Shown piece after piece: positions 38,401-46,403 of a stretch of 64,000 nt of DNA; positions within the stretch are counted from its first letter, which is position 1, and every line of letters starts with the position of its first letter. Source of the DNA: Pycnococcus provasolii. Lineage: Eukaryota > Chlorophyta > Pseudoscourfieldiophyceae > Pseudoscourfieldiales > Pycnococcaceae. The stretch covers positions 1 to 64,000 of the forward strand of contig OW568863.1 in the NCBI GenBank assembly GCA_938743325.2, read 5' to 3'. The notes beneath the pieces are model-generated. The model ran no database searches. It was not told where the DNA came from and saw only the letters and a program-made list of their open reading frames with translations. The translations under genes and the position numbers were made by a program.

Positions 38401-40987
38401 TAGACGCACCCTCGAGCTCTTCGCCATCTAGCGTTCCTGAGTAAATGCGAGTCATCTCTCCGTCGCCGTGGTAGTGAACCGGATTTGGATTAGTTTTCTT
38501 GGCGTCCTTGTCATTAACCTGCGCGGCATCAAGACGCTCGCGCATCAGTTCGAGCCCAGTTTTCTTGCCCACCTTATCGCGCACGTCGAACACCTCCTCT
38601 GTGTTCAGCTTCTCGCCATTTGCGATACGCGTGGGAAACATCTCGTCCACCGACTGACCAAGGCGGTGCACCTCGAAGCGGAATTTGGACAAGTCGCGAA
38701 CGCTATCCGTTGGCTGTCGATTCGCAAAAACGTTCCGCGGATCCACGAGTTGAACGCGAACGCGAGGTCGACGCCTCACGTAAATCTCCACGGGCGTGTA
38801 CGAGCTTCGCCCTGATCCTTTTCCAATGTAGCGCATGCTAGTATTGTCCGTGTATATATCCTCCACGGCTGGATTGCCGCTGTCGACGGCATACCGATTG
38901 TCGGTGGTGGGCTCGTATCTTGCGCCACCGGGAAGAACGCGGAAGACACAAGCGGGCATGCTAGGGCCAGCCATCGCGTAGCTCGCGGGGGCGTTGCCAT
39001 CCTGCTGCCGTTTGGTGTGAAACACAAGGCACATGGACGGATCGTCGATCCATGCGGCGTAGTGGCCAGTTCGCAAATCATACATGCACTCGTCTTTTCG
39101 GCGACCGGCTAAACCGCGCGACGAGAGGATTTGCTCCTCCTCGCTGACGTCAAAATTTCTCTTAAGCGTCGACGGTGATCTTGCGGGAGACAGGGATTCA
39201 ACATCCGCACTTTCCTTGCCACCCGACTTTGCGAGAAAGTCCTCGTGATCCTCGCGCGCCTTGCGCACAAGCTCGGCGATACGACCTTCCTCGTCGTTGT
39301 CACTGCCATGACTCTCGTTGTCACCATCATCGACGCCAGAGGCATCGTCAACTGCTTCTGGTGGTGATAAGATTGTTTCACCGCGCTCATGCACCGCTTC
39401 AGGGCTCGTTTCACGCGACTCGACCCGCGTGTCTGGGCTCGAATAGCCGCCGTCGCCATCCTCGCTCGAGGTATCTTCGTCATCGTCGTCTAGCTTCCGC
39501 CCGCTCCGTTTTCCCGTCCTTCTCGTCCTCCTCGAAGGGCTGCGACTTTGGAGCTCCAGCTCAGACTTGACATCGTCTGCGACGTTGAGAAGTTCGTCCC
39601 AGTACTTCATATTCTCCTGAACGCGCTGATCAAATATTTCCGAATTCGACCTCGTTCCAAAATTCGCAAAGTCGGAGAGATGAGGCCACTGCCCGTCGCC
39701 ATCGCCCTCGTTCGGCGGTGTGTCGTCGCGCTCGCTCTCCGAGTCATTTCCCTCGAACGGGCTCACTTCGTCTTCGCCGTCGGCGATGCGCCTCATTCGC
39801 GCGGCATTATGTGCCATTGCTCGCTTTCTCTGCATTTTGCTCATGCCCTCGTATCTATCTCGCGCGAAGAAGAACGTCTTTCCATCGCGATTTGTGGAGA
39901 ATGGCGATAGACTCGCCTGCCTCGTGGCAGTGAGCTCCACCTCTCCCGTGCGCTCGTCCTCGATCCACGAGGCGTGCCTGATGCGCAGCGTGCCCGACAG
40001 GTGTTCCGCGGGAACGGCGCGGTAGTACGAAGCCGTCGGTCGAAGGCTGCGTGAATCCATGAGCGTGACGTACCTATCGGGCGGTGCTACGCTTCGCGTC
40101 TTCATCGCTCGGCTGCGTTTGGTGGGACTGAGGTTGACGTTCGACGTCTCTACCGCCAGCTCGCGCTGAGCCGCGGACAGCATGTCATGGGGTGTGCACG
40201 GCTCGAGCTCGAAGACGGTCACGACGACGCCAACCTTGATGGGCACCATGTGAACGTCCGTCTCGCAGATGAGGTTCTCCTCCACAAGCACGTCGAGCAC
40301 CTCGCCGAGACCGCCGAATGGGTGGAAGCCCGTGCAAGTTGCCTCGATGCGATACGTTCCCACGAGAAGCGTTGCATCCACCGCTCCGGCGCCGTTGGAG
40401 ACGGTGTTACCACCGAATGTCGAGCCGGCATTCAGGCCGGAGCGAACGACTTTCATTTTCGAGTCCGAAGCGCCGTCGTCGAGGCGCTGCACGCGCAGCG
40501 CCGCCCCTGCAATAGGCTGGCCGTTGGTTCGGTCGCGTACCTGCACCCTGAGCCCACCCACGCGCTGCCTTGCATCCGTTCGTCTTGGCATGCGGTATAC
40601 ACGCTCATCCTTGGCCGCAGGCACCGCACCCGGGTCTGAGTTCACCTGATAAACGCTGTGTCGCATCATGGAGTCGAGCAGAGGCCCGCCCTTTTCCGTT
40701 CGTCTGCGCACGATCTTGGTTGCCGCGAGCGTGCGCGCGTGCATGACGAGCTGGTTCAGGCGCTTATTCGTAGCGGAAGACGCGGCGCCCGCACGCCACA
40801 GCGACTTTGCGGGCCTTTTGCCCTTCGCGGTCGCGTCGTCGTGTTTTTTTCTCTTGGCGTTTCCCTTCGGCCTGTCGTCGTCCACCTTTCCGTCCCATAT
40901 GTCCTTGAGCGACGCTTCGCGCGGCAGTGCGAGCGGCAGGCGCGCGGCGGGCGGCGCGAGTCGGCCGGAGTCGCGCTCCGACGACAT
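32444..40987 (-). CDS. Giant multidomain EF-hand protein
   Basis: A 2847-residue protein encoded without introns. Basic N-terminus; near residue 140 a beta-sandwich-like segment (VQVRDRTNGQPIAGAALRV), and later similar stretches (VREEYSGRAIADRKVKLAIE) look like repeated CNA-B/transthyretin-type modules. A SAM-like helical domain lies at about 1412-1480 (WSAHDVASIAAKR to ERKLILRLRD). A vWA-like start with a MIDAS-type DVSGA lies near 2060. Paired EF-hands follow: DKDRNGGLDQKE (about 2362, canonical), DWDGSKRIEYTE, a degenerate DKRGKG loop and DYNGDGNLSVEE (about 2506, canonical). The tail is Ser/Pro-rich. It is likely a calcium-regulated scaffold or structural protein, perhaps flagellar or cortical; that last step is a guess. 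The domain calls are by eye. Confidence 0.72.
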   Translation of the reverse strand: MSSERDSGRLAPPAARLPLALPREASLKDIWDGKVDDDRPKGNAKRKKHDDATAKGKRPAKSLWRAGAASSATNKRLNQLVMHARTLAATKIVRRRTEKGGPLLDSMMRHSVYQVNSDPGAVPAAKDERVYRMPRRTDARQRVGGLRVQVRDRTNGQPIAGAALRVQRLDDGASDSKMKVVRSGLNAGSTFGGNTVSNGAGAVDATLLVGTYRIEATCTGFHPFGGLGEVLDVLVEENLICETDVHMVPIKVGVVVTVFELEPCTPHDMLSAAQRELAVETSNVNLSPTKRSRAMKTRSVAPPDRYVTLMDSRSLRPTASYYRAVPAEHLSGTLRIRHASWIEDERTGEVELTATRQASLSPFSTNRDGKTFFFARDRYEGMSKMQRKRAMAHNAARMRRIADGEDEVSPFEGNDSESERDDTPPNEGDGDGQWPHLSDFANFGTRSNSEIFDQRVQENMKYWDELLNVADDVKSELELQSRSPSRRTRRTGKRSGRKLDDDDEDTSSEDGDGGYSSPDTRVESRETSPEAVHERGETILSPPEAVDDASGVDDGDNESHGSDNDEEGRIAELVRKAREDHEDFLAKSGGKESADVESLSPARSPSTLKRNFDVSEEEQILSSRGLAGRRKDECMYDLRTGHYAAWIDDPSMCLVFHTKRQQDGNAPASYAMAGPSMPACVFRVLPGGARYEPTTDNRYAVDSGNPAVEDIYTDNTSMRYIGKGSGRSSYTPVEIYVRRRPRVRVQLVDPRNVFANRQPTDSVRDLSKFRFEVHRLGQSVDEMFPTRIANGEKLNTEEVFDVRDKVGKKTGLELMRERLDAAQVNDKDAKKTNPNPVHYHGDGEMTRIYSGTLDGEELEGASNFDEMWLDAGVCYTVIIHAYHPYVELSQAETRVCGWNDPPFIFEAQRKVPYKVSVREEYSGRAIADRKVKLAIEHIAPPCIIKPLLANPFVDETDFEDGGHMLTDADDPVSFIEAWIGIMAERAADLAEYRSVDRVAMPDAVAELGPEFYDEYGNDTINLNTGQDDRVERYYEAETDSQGIARFLIPPRAVCHAECRGDEGKGLVPDEEEDAQLRSTNLGPISTLDLATAIGEQDGAFFDAIYDVRAPAWDGFGEDRHPDHIDAEIRGPIRLCSFEVAINTFDGEEEKDVIVPDCDITVQLARLDPVADEPERESRVTFSSSAADREMRDQISSSYNKFTWQFKTKRRAARRMFGIPAGTHVHVTLNSVPFHYIDPLTEGMTEPRTAEFLLLDGHEQIVLRCWKKPRAEIRVFETGMGERAMGVRAVVRVYDPPRVLEGETSGEEDDIFAATMVELPSPGAEASAMSEPSPVTPLPETSAKLVRFEEDSAAALLASASSTDVVDQQTLVEVAEDSFYSRSPAGQVVNPVDSAFDVANGQMARTIGLPAIPPVTWSAHDVASIAAKRNIPDSVVSLLKGKDVTGPKLLSSDDNFFIHEVGIEGVRERKLILRLRDDARKAAGWSGARSRAKQKLGVAAVIRAAGKLEVRKPSYMYECVIGSREARELWVQPGTEVEVTIHPVWPLLNPLQSKEALASPPLFQSQICSSLRDGCEPFNFWVHRASGDASADFWLERDATSFSLWNAIGEPVLPVPNPIARIQPGVPAPVVIARFCVGQRRPNFIEQDTTEMERAQLTRECRARERIKLGQPTRGGSVSLPDAKLGKGMRSRRMDNDFDSDLDSDEDGVFASDGTPGGRRRQRGDGEDEDPLADLNALLKKRADDARKDAMEKLRMGDPARLPLEHGNFLSLMVQWGAFFHVGDGACRACGSRKSKDGGPAWTDDDFLVRPPGGKLGKVDASALAQLQKIANNPSMSKISQFVLSNVAPEAEEWEDVLSKPPMPEDDVDSVSARKDMHVKDLPELREELGFHAILSRKPEPPPPREAIYCRTPFYTWWLPNGRAIHVGVHNGLLDDIRNMAKRQVASAQALAEQIRIVKAYNDNLPTDGSSLMPKEAAEPVDRDPYGRLYGSRGNPLGGGFNGGRGAPGRGGEPNGDGAGEGGDRAQDDDTTKSLLGLHPPKSTSGKSFLAATHPGQLYFIDVSGAMPPGGAKYAGQAIGQAIESLAERLEAELVEMFRPRLEQENRDDPSLADSTRTVEERARELLHAYPDMLPRVNIYACAGQNVWRFHDGDDDGLVPLLPGCALGLEHWICEKEQAWSDICGQIQREAEAREEAAFAAQLAGIAEEPPSAQENSDEGDTRGTNWGVGFDIGYALTQTKSTLRAMMSAKDAHFCPSIWMIVGAGFVNTGLEIESWMHALEPFRMRPKAKPEKRLKGKAKGLYPPVNTLTLYDENLVETEESEEAKKTKADAEASEKAKLGPRGSIFTALKDYVSKSQTRFMELFRRVDKDRNGGLDQKELAELVKIVLPDASSSQIRYLQVMLDWDGSKRIEYTEFFNAIQDCHYIDESVRMRKKSSFTAADVMRRVQKIVKKERITTEQLFGRYDKRGKGVMTLKMLAKMTKGILPGLEPDELRSLMADMNRLDYNGDGNLSVEEFTKAVEMGGVVDDYERLATRPENPNTYRVMRSLSARTGGRALRVDAWTARASTQPVATDDLEKTLEEMKRQAERSMAFERDYRNRLEENMMKQQPKTSEDDGSDGDGAGGLRRRRRKKKSGDGDGRKKKGGRRARRNDVDDGRAPSPLLASRSTGSLFRPTVPRPFQFSGTSRLLAGTEGNQRRAVFHENVWWPPGAERPSSPPRSSSPPRSSSPPLRPQSARPSSSTSTLTMLGTATRRPQSAARLRPASERLYTSTSLLELPRVGERSQASGFVPHSGRWAVTPEGRAYFVGEPPGPTIRSGAYLNAAQRASDARERRWAEEGFESWG

Positions 40988-42082
40988 GACAGGGCACTAC
41001 GATAGTGGTTGGGTGGGTGATGCCCTGAGGTGCGTTGCGGAGGTGTCTTTGGTACCTTGACGTACTTGTCCGGTTTGTTATCAGCCTGTGGATATCCGCT
41101 CGTGTAAGTTGCTCCAATGTAGTCCGCCCGCGGCTTTTCTTTCTAGTGTGCGCAGTCTCTGCTTTTTGGAAAGAAGCTTTTTTTTATTGGCGCTGCTTGT
41201 CTAGTTGCGCGCGTTTGGTGTCTTTGTATGTTGAGCCGCAGAAGCGCGCGTGGTTCGTGTTGCGCGTGCGACAGCGAGCGTTGTGTGCGAGTGCGAGTGC
41301 GAGTAGTGCGTTGTCTGCCACGTCGTCGACTACAAGAAAAAGGGCGTATAGGACTAGGGTTATTAGGTGAGGAAGGGAAGGGAAGCGGGTCAGCGTGGGC
41401 AGGCCGGGCAAAAGGGCAGGGGCAGGGCATATATATGCCTGCCAGGTTTTGCCTCCGTTTATCCACTCGGGAAATGCAGATCCCCATCAATTGCAGAAAC
41501 GCAAACGGAAACGACGGATCTTCTATACTTTCTCTGCCTCGTAAATCGCCAACGCAGAGGGGCATCTTGGACCGAAGTAAGCTGAGATCTCTTCGCTTTT
41601 ATTCAGGTCCTAATGTTCTTCGCGCCATAGTCACACCTCCAATTTCCAATGTGAGCACACGCTTCTTCCCCTCCCAAGAGTTGCACTTCCCCTTTAGCTA
41701 CGATAGAGAACTAGGAATGAGATCGCACCCTCATCCAACCAACAATACAGCAAGGAGTCCCGTAGAGTGACGCGGGAGTCGGGTCTCTCTAGCTTGCGGG
41801 CTTTTAAAAGTGGCGGCAGGCGACGGAGGCGGAAAGGGGTTCCCACTTCACATCTGCTGGAAAGGTTTTCCTATTCGGGGTTTGGTTTCGGGGTTTGTTC
41901 TTTTTCGCTTTTTGATGAGCGCAGCTTCCCATTCGACATTCCTGTACTGTAAGGCTTAACTTAAGGCCGTTCGTCATCATCTTTCCACGTATTAAGGTAA
42001 GGCCAAGGCCGTCATCGTTCCACGCAACGTCGTAGAGGCTTAAGGCTTAGGATAATACCCCCTCTCTCTCTGTCTTTCATGG
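40988..42082. other. Long intergenic interval
   Basis: About 1.1 kb between divergent genes. It contains CGAGTG-type tandem bits near 41290-41310, a GGGAAGG/GGGCAGG stretch near 41370-41430 and imperfectly repeated TAAGGC-n-CGTCATC-n-TTCCACG motifs at 41950-42045. I see no convincing gene; the frame at 41228-41770 has random-like composition. Confidence 0.45.
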
Positions 42083-43096
42083 ATGGAATGCTCCTTTGGA
42101 TCTGAGAATGGCTCTGCCTCAGAAGAGTCGCTCGCGTACAAGGTGATGCGCACCGTGTGGGTGCCGTGGCAGCGTGAACGAAGATTAAACAAGGTGCGGG
42201 AGCGGAAACAAGCCGCGCGAACGGCAACTGGACTGCTCGCAGCAGGTGGTAGGTGGTGGCATGCATCTCATGAATGTCACTCGTTAGCGATACGAGTCGA
42301 CGGCAGTGTCGCGTGCTGGGGCATCAACGGTCGCGGCCAGGCCCCTCCCGCCGGCGTTCCGGGCAACTTCGTCGCAATCGCTGCGGGTGCGCGTCACTCG
42401 TTAGCGATACGAGTCGACGGCAGTATCGCGTGCTGGGGATATAACAACTTCGGCCAGGCCCCTCCCGACGGCGTTCCGGGCAACTTCGTCGCAATCGCCG
42501 CGGGTATCGACCACTCTTTGGCGCTACGAGTCGACGGCAGTATCGCGTGCTGGGGATATAACGGGCATGGCCAGGCCCCTCCCGCCGGCGTTCCGGGCAA
42601 CTTCGTCGCAATCGCTGCGGGTGATGTACACTCTTTGGCGCTACGAGTCGACGGCAGTATCGCGTGCTGGGGATTCAACAGGTTTGGCCAGGCGCCTCCC
42701 GCCGGCGTTCCGGGCAACTTCGTCGCAATCGTTGCGGGTGATGTACACTCTTTGGCGCTACGACCCGACGGCAGTGTCGCGTGCTGGGGAAGCAACTTCA
42801 ACGGCCAAGCCCCTCCCGCCGGCGTTCCGGGCAACTTCGTCGCAATCGCTGCGGGTTGGCATCACTCGCTTGCGCTACGAGTCGACGGCAGCATCGCGTG
42901 CTGGGGATATTACGGGTTTGACCAGGCCCCTCCCGCCGGCGTTCCGGGCGACTTCGTCGCAATCGCTGCGGCTCACAACCACTCTTTGGCGCTTCGGCGC
43001 GACGGCAGTATCGCGTGCTGGGGCCAAAACAACGCAGGCCAAGCACCTCCCGCCGGCGTGCGCGGTCCATTCAGGGTTACGCAGGCGGAATTGTAA
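42083..43096 (+). CDS. Seven-repeat RCC1-like beta-propeller protein
   Basis: A 337-residue protein with a ~60-residue N-terminal leader (AYKVMRTVWVPWQRERRLNK) and then seven tandem ~38-39-residue repeats. Each has the form HSLA-x-R-DGS-x-ACWG-x-N-x-GQAPPAGVPGNFVAIAAG. Seven RCC1/BLIP-II-type repeats are enough for one closed propeller. The DNA of the repeats is nearly identical over ~117-bp units, pointing to recent expansion or gene conversion. The leader shares the motif PWQRERR with the small ORF at 44404. RCC1-like propellers act as exchange factors or protein-binding scaffolds; the partner is unknown. It ends with GPFRVTQAEL just before the rearranged island. Confidence 0.82.
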   Translation: MECSFGSENGSASEESLAYKVMRTVWVPWQRERRLNKVRERKQAARTATGLLAAGGRWWHASHECHSLAIRVDGSVACWGINGRGQAPPAGVPGNFVAIAAGARHSLAIRVDGSIACWGYNNFGQAPPDGVPGNFVAIAAGIDHSLALRVDGSIACWGYNGHGQAPPAGVPGNFVAIAAGDVHSLALRVDGSIACWGFNRFGQAPPAGVPGNFVAIVAGDVHSLALRPDGSVACWGSNFNGQAPPAGVPGNFVAIAAGWHHSLALRVDGSIACWGYYGFDQAPPAGVPGDFVAIAAAHNHSLALRRDGSIACWGQNNAGQAPPAGVRGPFRVTQAEL

Positions 43097-43105
43097 AAAG
43101 GATTA

Positions 43106-43685
43106 TTGTTTACTCAACTTGTAACATCCGTCAACGTAGTAGGCACCCGCGGTTCCGCCGGTAACTCCAAAGTTGGCGTAGAGGATGTTGGTGATGTGGC
43201 TGCCCGCAGGGCAGTTCAACTTCATCTCGGACTTCTCAGCCACCTGCGAGCTCACCAGTCCGACGATTCCGTGAGCCTTGCCCTTGGCGTCGCGAACGCC
43301 GTAGTTGTTGCCCTCGTTGAACCTGTAGTGCGCCACGAGCTTGTCCTCGGATCGTGGTGAAAGAGCTGTCCGTTCCGTACTCGCTGTATGGCGCGAATGC
43401 CCACACCTCGTTCAGGCTCTCCTCCGTGCCAATCGCAATAGTCGCGTCGGCGAACATCGGCTGGAACGCGAACGCCTTGTTGAACACCGTCGAAGAGCCA
43501 CCCTCGACGAACGTGAGCTTCACCTGCATGTCGTCGAGAGCCGCCGACTCGCAGCGAGCCATCTCCAGCATCTGTGCCTCGGTGAAGTCACCCGTGGCAT
43601 AGAAGGCGAACGAGGCGATCATGCCAACGAAGTGCTGAGACGCTCCAGCCGCATCGGCAGCCGTGCCAAGCACGATCCGTCACAA
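43106..43685 (-). pseudogene. Inverted fragment of the surface-glycoprotein gene (LamG/SUEL segments)
   Basis: On the minus strand, 43345 down to 43120 encodes the same residues as plus-strand 46485-46700 (AHYRFNEGNNYGV, MKLNCPAGSHITNILYANFG) with near-identical DNA. Upstream on the minus strand (43673 to 43350) is another LamG-like stretch (MIASFAFYATGDFTEAQMLE) that the plus-strand copy lacks. The pieces are not in one frame. It is a truncated inverted duplicate of host coding DNA, cut at the Cys that follows YYVDGC. Confidence 0.82.
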
Positions 43686-43702
43686 AGAACTGGATGCTCA
43701 CG

Positions 43703-43933
43703 CTATCGACCCGCGAGTTCGCCGCCAATTGCACCTAGTAGTCGCCCACCCGTTTTCCCAAGCGTCGCGCCTATTGACTCCGTAAAGCTGACGCGACGTT
43801 TACCCGTCTGAGATGACGACGACGACGACGATGCGGATGCGGATGCGGATGAATCGCGCGTTATGAAGTGTGCCTCCTGCGCCGCAACCGCGACGACATC
43901 CGCGGTGCGCGCGGATGCGAGCCACGCGTCCAT
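43703..43933 (-). CDS. Possible 76-residue protein
   Basis: An ATG-started frame, MDAWLASARTADVVAVAAQE, with a Ser/Ala dipeptide run and a basic C-terminal half (GKRRVSFTESIGATLGKTGG). It lies directly upstream of the inverted LamG fragment and could be a gene end fused by rearrangement. Family unknown. The opposite-strand frame (43863-44045) is less convincing. Confidence 0.25.
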   Translation of the reverse strand: MDAWLASARTADVVAVAAQEAHFITRDSSASASASSSSSSSQTGKRRVSFTESIGATLGKTGGRLLGAIGGELAGR

Positions 43934-44403
43934 TGATGCGCGCGTCGGCTGCTTGTTGCCGACGTTCTACGTGGCGCAGTGCACGACAACGTGGCCAACT
44001 CTGTGCGTCTGCTGCGGTGCTGACGCCATGGTGACGTGTTTTTGACTGGGAGACGAAGGGGTCGGAGTTAGGGCTAGGGCTAGGAGGGAAACGGGGGGGA
44101 GGGTGGATTTTGGGGATTCCGCTCCGGCACTCATAGGGGATAAGTCATAACCGCATTCCTATAACTACGAGAAGAAAAGTATGCGTCTCAAAACTCTTAA
44201 GTTCGCGGCGGCCGGCGGGCCATGGCCGCTCGCCCGCTCCTTCAACCTTAAGGTGGCGCGCAACCGTTGCAAGTTCGCGACCCATCGTAAGCATTCGTCT
44301 AGCAAATGGCGTCTCAACAAAACATTGAACTACAGAAACGGCAAGATCGACATCCTCGGATTTCAAACTTCACAAAATCACATCACAAAACTTGTTTGTG
44401 CAC
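43934..44403. other. Intergenic interval with degenerate telomere repeats
   Basis: Contains GTTAGGGCTAGGGCTAGGAG at about 44066-44085, a decayed TTAGGG-type run. No gene can be supported in the remaining bases. Confidence 0.5.
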
Positions 44404-44679
44404 ATGTCAGCGTCTCTGGGAGTGTTAGCGTACGACGCGCTGACCATCGCTTTTTTCCCGTGGCAGCGAGAGCGACGCATTGCCAAGGAGAAAGAGCGCC
44501 TTCGATTGGCGCCGCTCTTAGGCGGTGCGATCATCGCAGCGGGTGATCGATCGACACTCGCTAGCGCTTACTACCGCTTAGAGGCAACGGTAGCATCGCG
44601 TGAAATGACACCAACCCCTAGAAGAAGACCGCCACGTCGAAAGAAGCACTATCGATCAGTACAAGGCGACAATTCGTGA
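44404..44679 (+). CDS. Small protein with PWQRERR leader, possibly broken
   Basis: A 91-residue frame starting MSASLGVLAYDALTIAFFPW. Its first half (AYDALTIAFFPWQRERRIAK) aligns with the leader of the RCC1-like protein at 42083 (AYKVMRTVWVPWQRERRLNK), followed in both by a charged helix and a small Gly/Ala patch. After MTPTP the composition turns to Arg/Lys runs. An adjacent plus-strand frame from about 44618 to 44735 reads more naturally (TIDQYKATIRDRAYDDLQNA), so the end of the gene has probably shifted frame. Function unknown. Confidence 0.4.
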   Translation: MSASLGVLAYDALTIAFFPWQRERRIAKEKERLRLAPLLGGAIIAAGDRSTLASAYYRLEATVASREMTPTPRRRPPRRKKHYRSVQGDNS

Positions 44680-44759
44680 TCGTGCGTACGACGACTTACA
44701 GAACGCCTTCGAATCCCTGATCGGGCCTCCGTAATACAAACCACATCCCTATCCAGACG

Positions 44760-44885
44760 ATGACACGCGAAGACCATGGTGATAATATTCTCGAGCACAT
44801 CATCCGCGAATTGTGCACCGGCTTTGCCGCGGCGTGCTTCTTCTTGGGTGCATTAACGGAATGGGAAGCAGCCATGGCGCTGTAG
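44760..44885 (+). CDS. 41-residue small ORF at the outer edge of the inverted repeat
   Basis: ATG at 44760, stop at 44883-44885: MTREDHGDNILEHIIRELCT then a hydrophobic Ala/Cys/Phe segment (GFAAACFFLGALTEWEAAMAL). The part from NILEHI onward lies in the inverted-repeat arm. The counterpart in the right arm keeps only the first portion of the sequence. It could be a genuine micro-protein or the last exon of the PWQRERR gene. Confidence 0.3.
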   Translation: MTREDHGDNILEHIIRELCTGFAAACFFLGALTEWEAAMAL

Positions 44886-45512
44886 GGTTCGTGAACAAGT
44901 AAAGAAGTAAGTAGAAAGAGAGAATGATATTACAATGCATCGTGGGTGGTAGTAGGCGCGAGGAGGCACCTGTGCGCAACTTTTGTAAATGCTGGCGACG
45001 CGCTCGGTGCGCACAACGTCCACGCGACGCGCATGAAGATAACCCCGAATTGATTTTCCAGTGACAATATACCTAGCCCTAACCCTAGCCCTAACCCTAA
45101 CCCTAGTCCCTAACTTAAAACCCTAACCACCTCTACTTTGTCTTTTTCTCAAAGTGCCTATCATCTGTCGTTTTTCTTGCCTCTTTGGTATAACGGGGAA
45201 AAAAGGCTCTAACGGGACGCCATGTCCATGGAGGATCGACGCAACTCTGGACGACATTGCGTCCCACACAGGTACGTTAAGGACGAGCTAAGGAAGGAAA
45301 ACAACCATACCTCACCAACGTACACGTTACAACTTACATCACACACAACGAACCTCCAGCGCGACCGTGCATGCCACGCACGACTGGCGATGCGCGGCGC
45401 CATGCATGGCGCGAGATGGCGTCGCCCAACCCCCAATCTTGAAAATAACCTCCCGTTCCCTCTACCCCAGGCCAACCAGTCCAAACCAACATGCGCCGCC
45501 GAGTGCTCTGAT
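44787..45512 (+). repeat. Inverted repeat, left arm (promoter/first-exon cassette)
   Basis: Matches the reverse complement of 48851-49478. From outside inwards it holds a CGCGAATTGTGCA-n-GGCTTTGCCGC block, ~95 bp absent from the other arm, GTGGGTGGTAGTAGGCGCGA, CAACTTTTGT, GATAACCCCGAATTGATTTT, interstitial telomere repeats, a promoter-like stretch, first exon, intron and the start of exon 2. Identity is high over most of its length and ends abruptly at 45512. Confidence 0.92.
45072..45129. repeat. Interstitial telomere repeats, left arm
   Basis: About eight units of CCCTAA with variants (CCCTAG, a spacer of TTAAAA). The orientation is that of a left chromosome end, with gene DNA following on its right. 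Confidence 0.92.
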
Positions 45513-45568
45513 GGCGCCTCTCCTTAAGGCTCCCTCCTTCCTATGCAAAATACCTTTCCGTGTCCGCC

Positions 45569-45619
<51 letters not shown>

Positions 45620-45894
45620 TGAGGTATAAGAATAATAACAACAGGTTTAGGAGGAGCTCGCTGCTTCTTTGTCATCCTCGTCATCCTCGTTCTTATCCTC
45701 CTCATCAACCTCATCAGAATAATAACAATCAAGCTACTACGATATCATGTACGACAGCGGCGCGGAAAGGGATACTGGCTTGCGATGTACTCGACGAGCG
45801 CGTCGGACGCGTCGGAGTACAAGATCGAGGCTGGCGTCTACGTCGGAAGCCAGGCGTGGCGCATTCACGAGAAGACGACGAGCATCAAGCTTGA
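45222..45894 (+). pseudogene. First-exon cassette joined to foreign sequence
   Basis: Exon 1 (45222-45271, MSMEDRRNSGRHCVPH), a 199-bp intron (45272-45470; donor GTACGT, acceptor TACCCCAG) and the first ~14 codons of exon 2 are the same as in the intact gene at 48103-49142. After 45512 the sequence departs. The frame then runs through a (TCTGCG)8 microsatellite, an Asn/Arg/Pro-rich stretch and finally the out-of-frame start of the LamG-like repeat, ending at 45894. It looks like a copied 5' end that lost its original body. Whether it is expressed is unknown. Confidence 0.6.
45571..45618. repeat. (TCTGCG)8 microsatellite
   Basis: Eight perfect hexamers, encoding Ala-Ser repeats in the cassette frame. 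Confidence 0.95.
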
Positions 45895-46403
45895 CGCGTG
45901 GACCCTCGTGGGCATGAGCTACACTGGAACGGAGCTGACGCTGTTTGCCGAGGTTGACGGCGCGTTTGGCGCCATCTCGACGACGAGCTGGGCGAACCAG
46001 GACATGCCGAGCCGATCGAACACGCAGCCCCTGCGCATTGGCCAGGGATTCCTCGGGCTGATTGACGACGTGCGCATGTACGACAGCGGCGCGGAAAGGG
46101 ATACTGGCTTGCGATGTACTCGACGAGCGCGTCGGACGCGTCGGAGTACACGATCGAGGCTGGCGTCTACGTCGGAAGCCAGGCGCGGCGCATTCACGAG
46201 AAGACGACGAGCATCAAGCTTGACGCGTGGACTCTCGTGGGCATGAGCTACACTGGAACGGAGCTGACGCTGTTTGCCGAGGTTGACGGCGCGTTTGGCG
46301 CCATCTCGACGACGAGCTGGGCGAACCAGGACACACCGAGCCGATCGAACACGCAGCCTCTGCGCATTGGCCAGGGATTCCTCGGGCTGATTGACGACGT
46401 GCG
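45746..46403 (+). repeat. 329-bp tandem duplication of a LamG-like segment
   Basis: Copies 45746-46074 and 46075-46403 are almost identical. A third start (CATGTACGACAGCGGCGC) at 46404 continues into unique sequence. The period is not a multiple of three, so only the second copy is in frame with the downstream lectin-like domain. Confidence 0.92.

Noticed and set aside
41228-41770. A 180-residue plus-strand frame
   Set aside because: Composition is Arg/Ser/Gly-biased with no recognisable fold, and it lies over simple-sequence tracts.
44145-44366. A 73-residue minus-strand frame
   Set aside because: Starts with TTG, no similarity recognised, and lies in a low-information interval with decayed telomere repeats.
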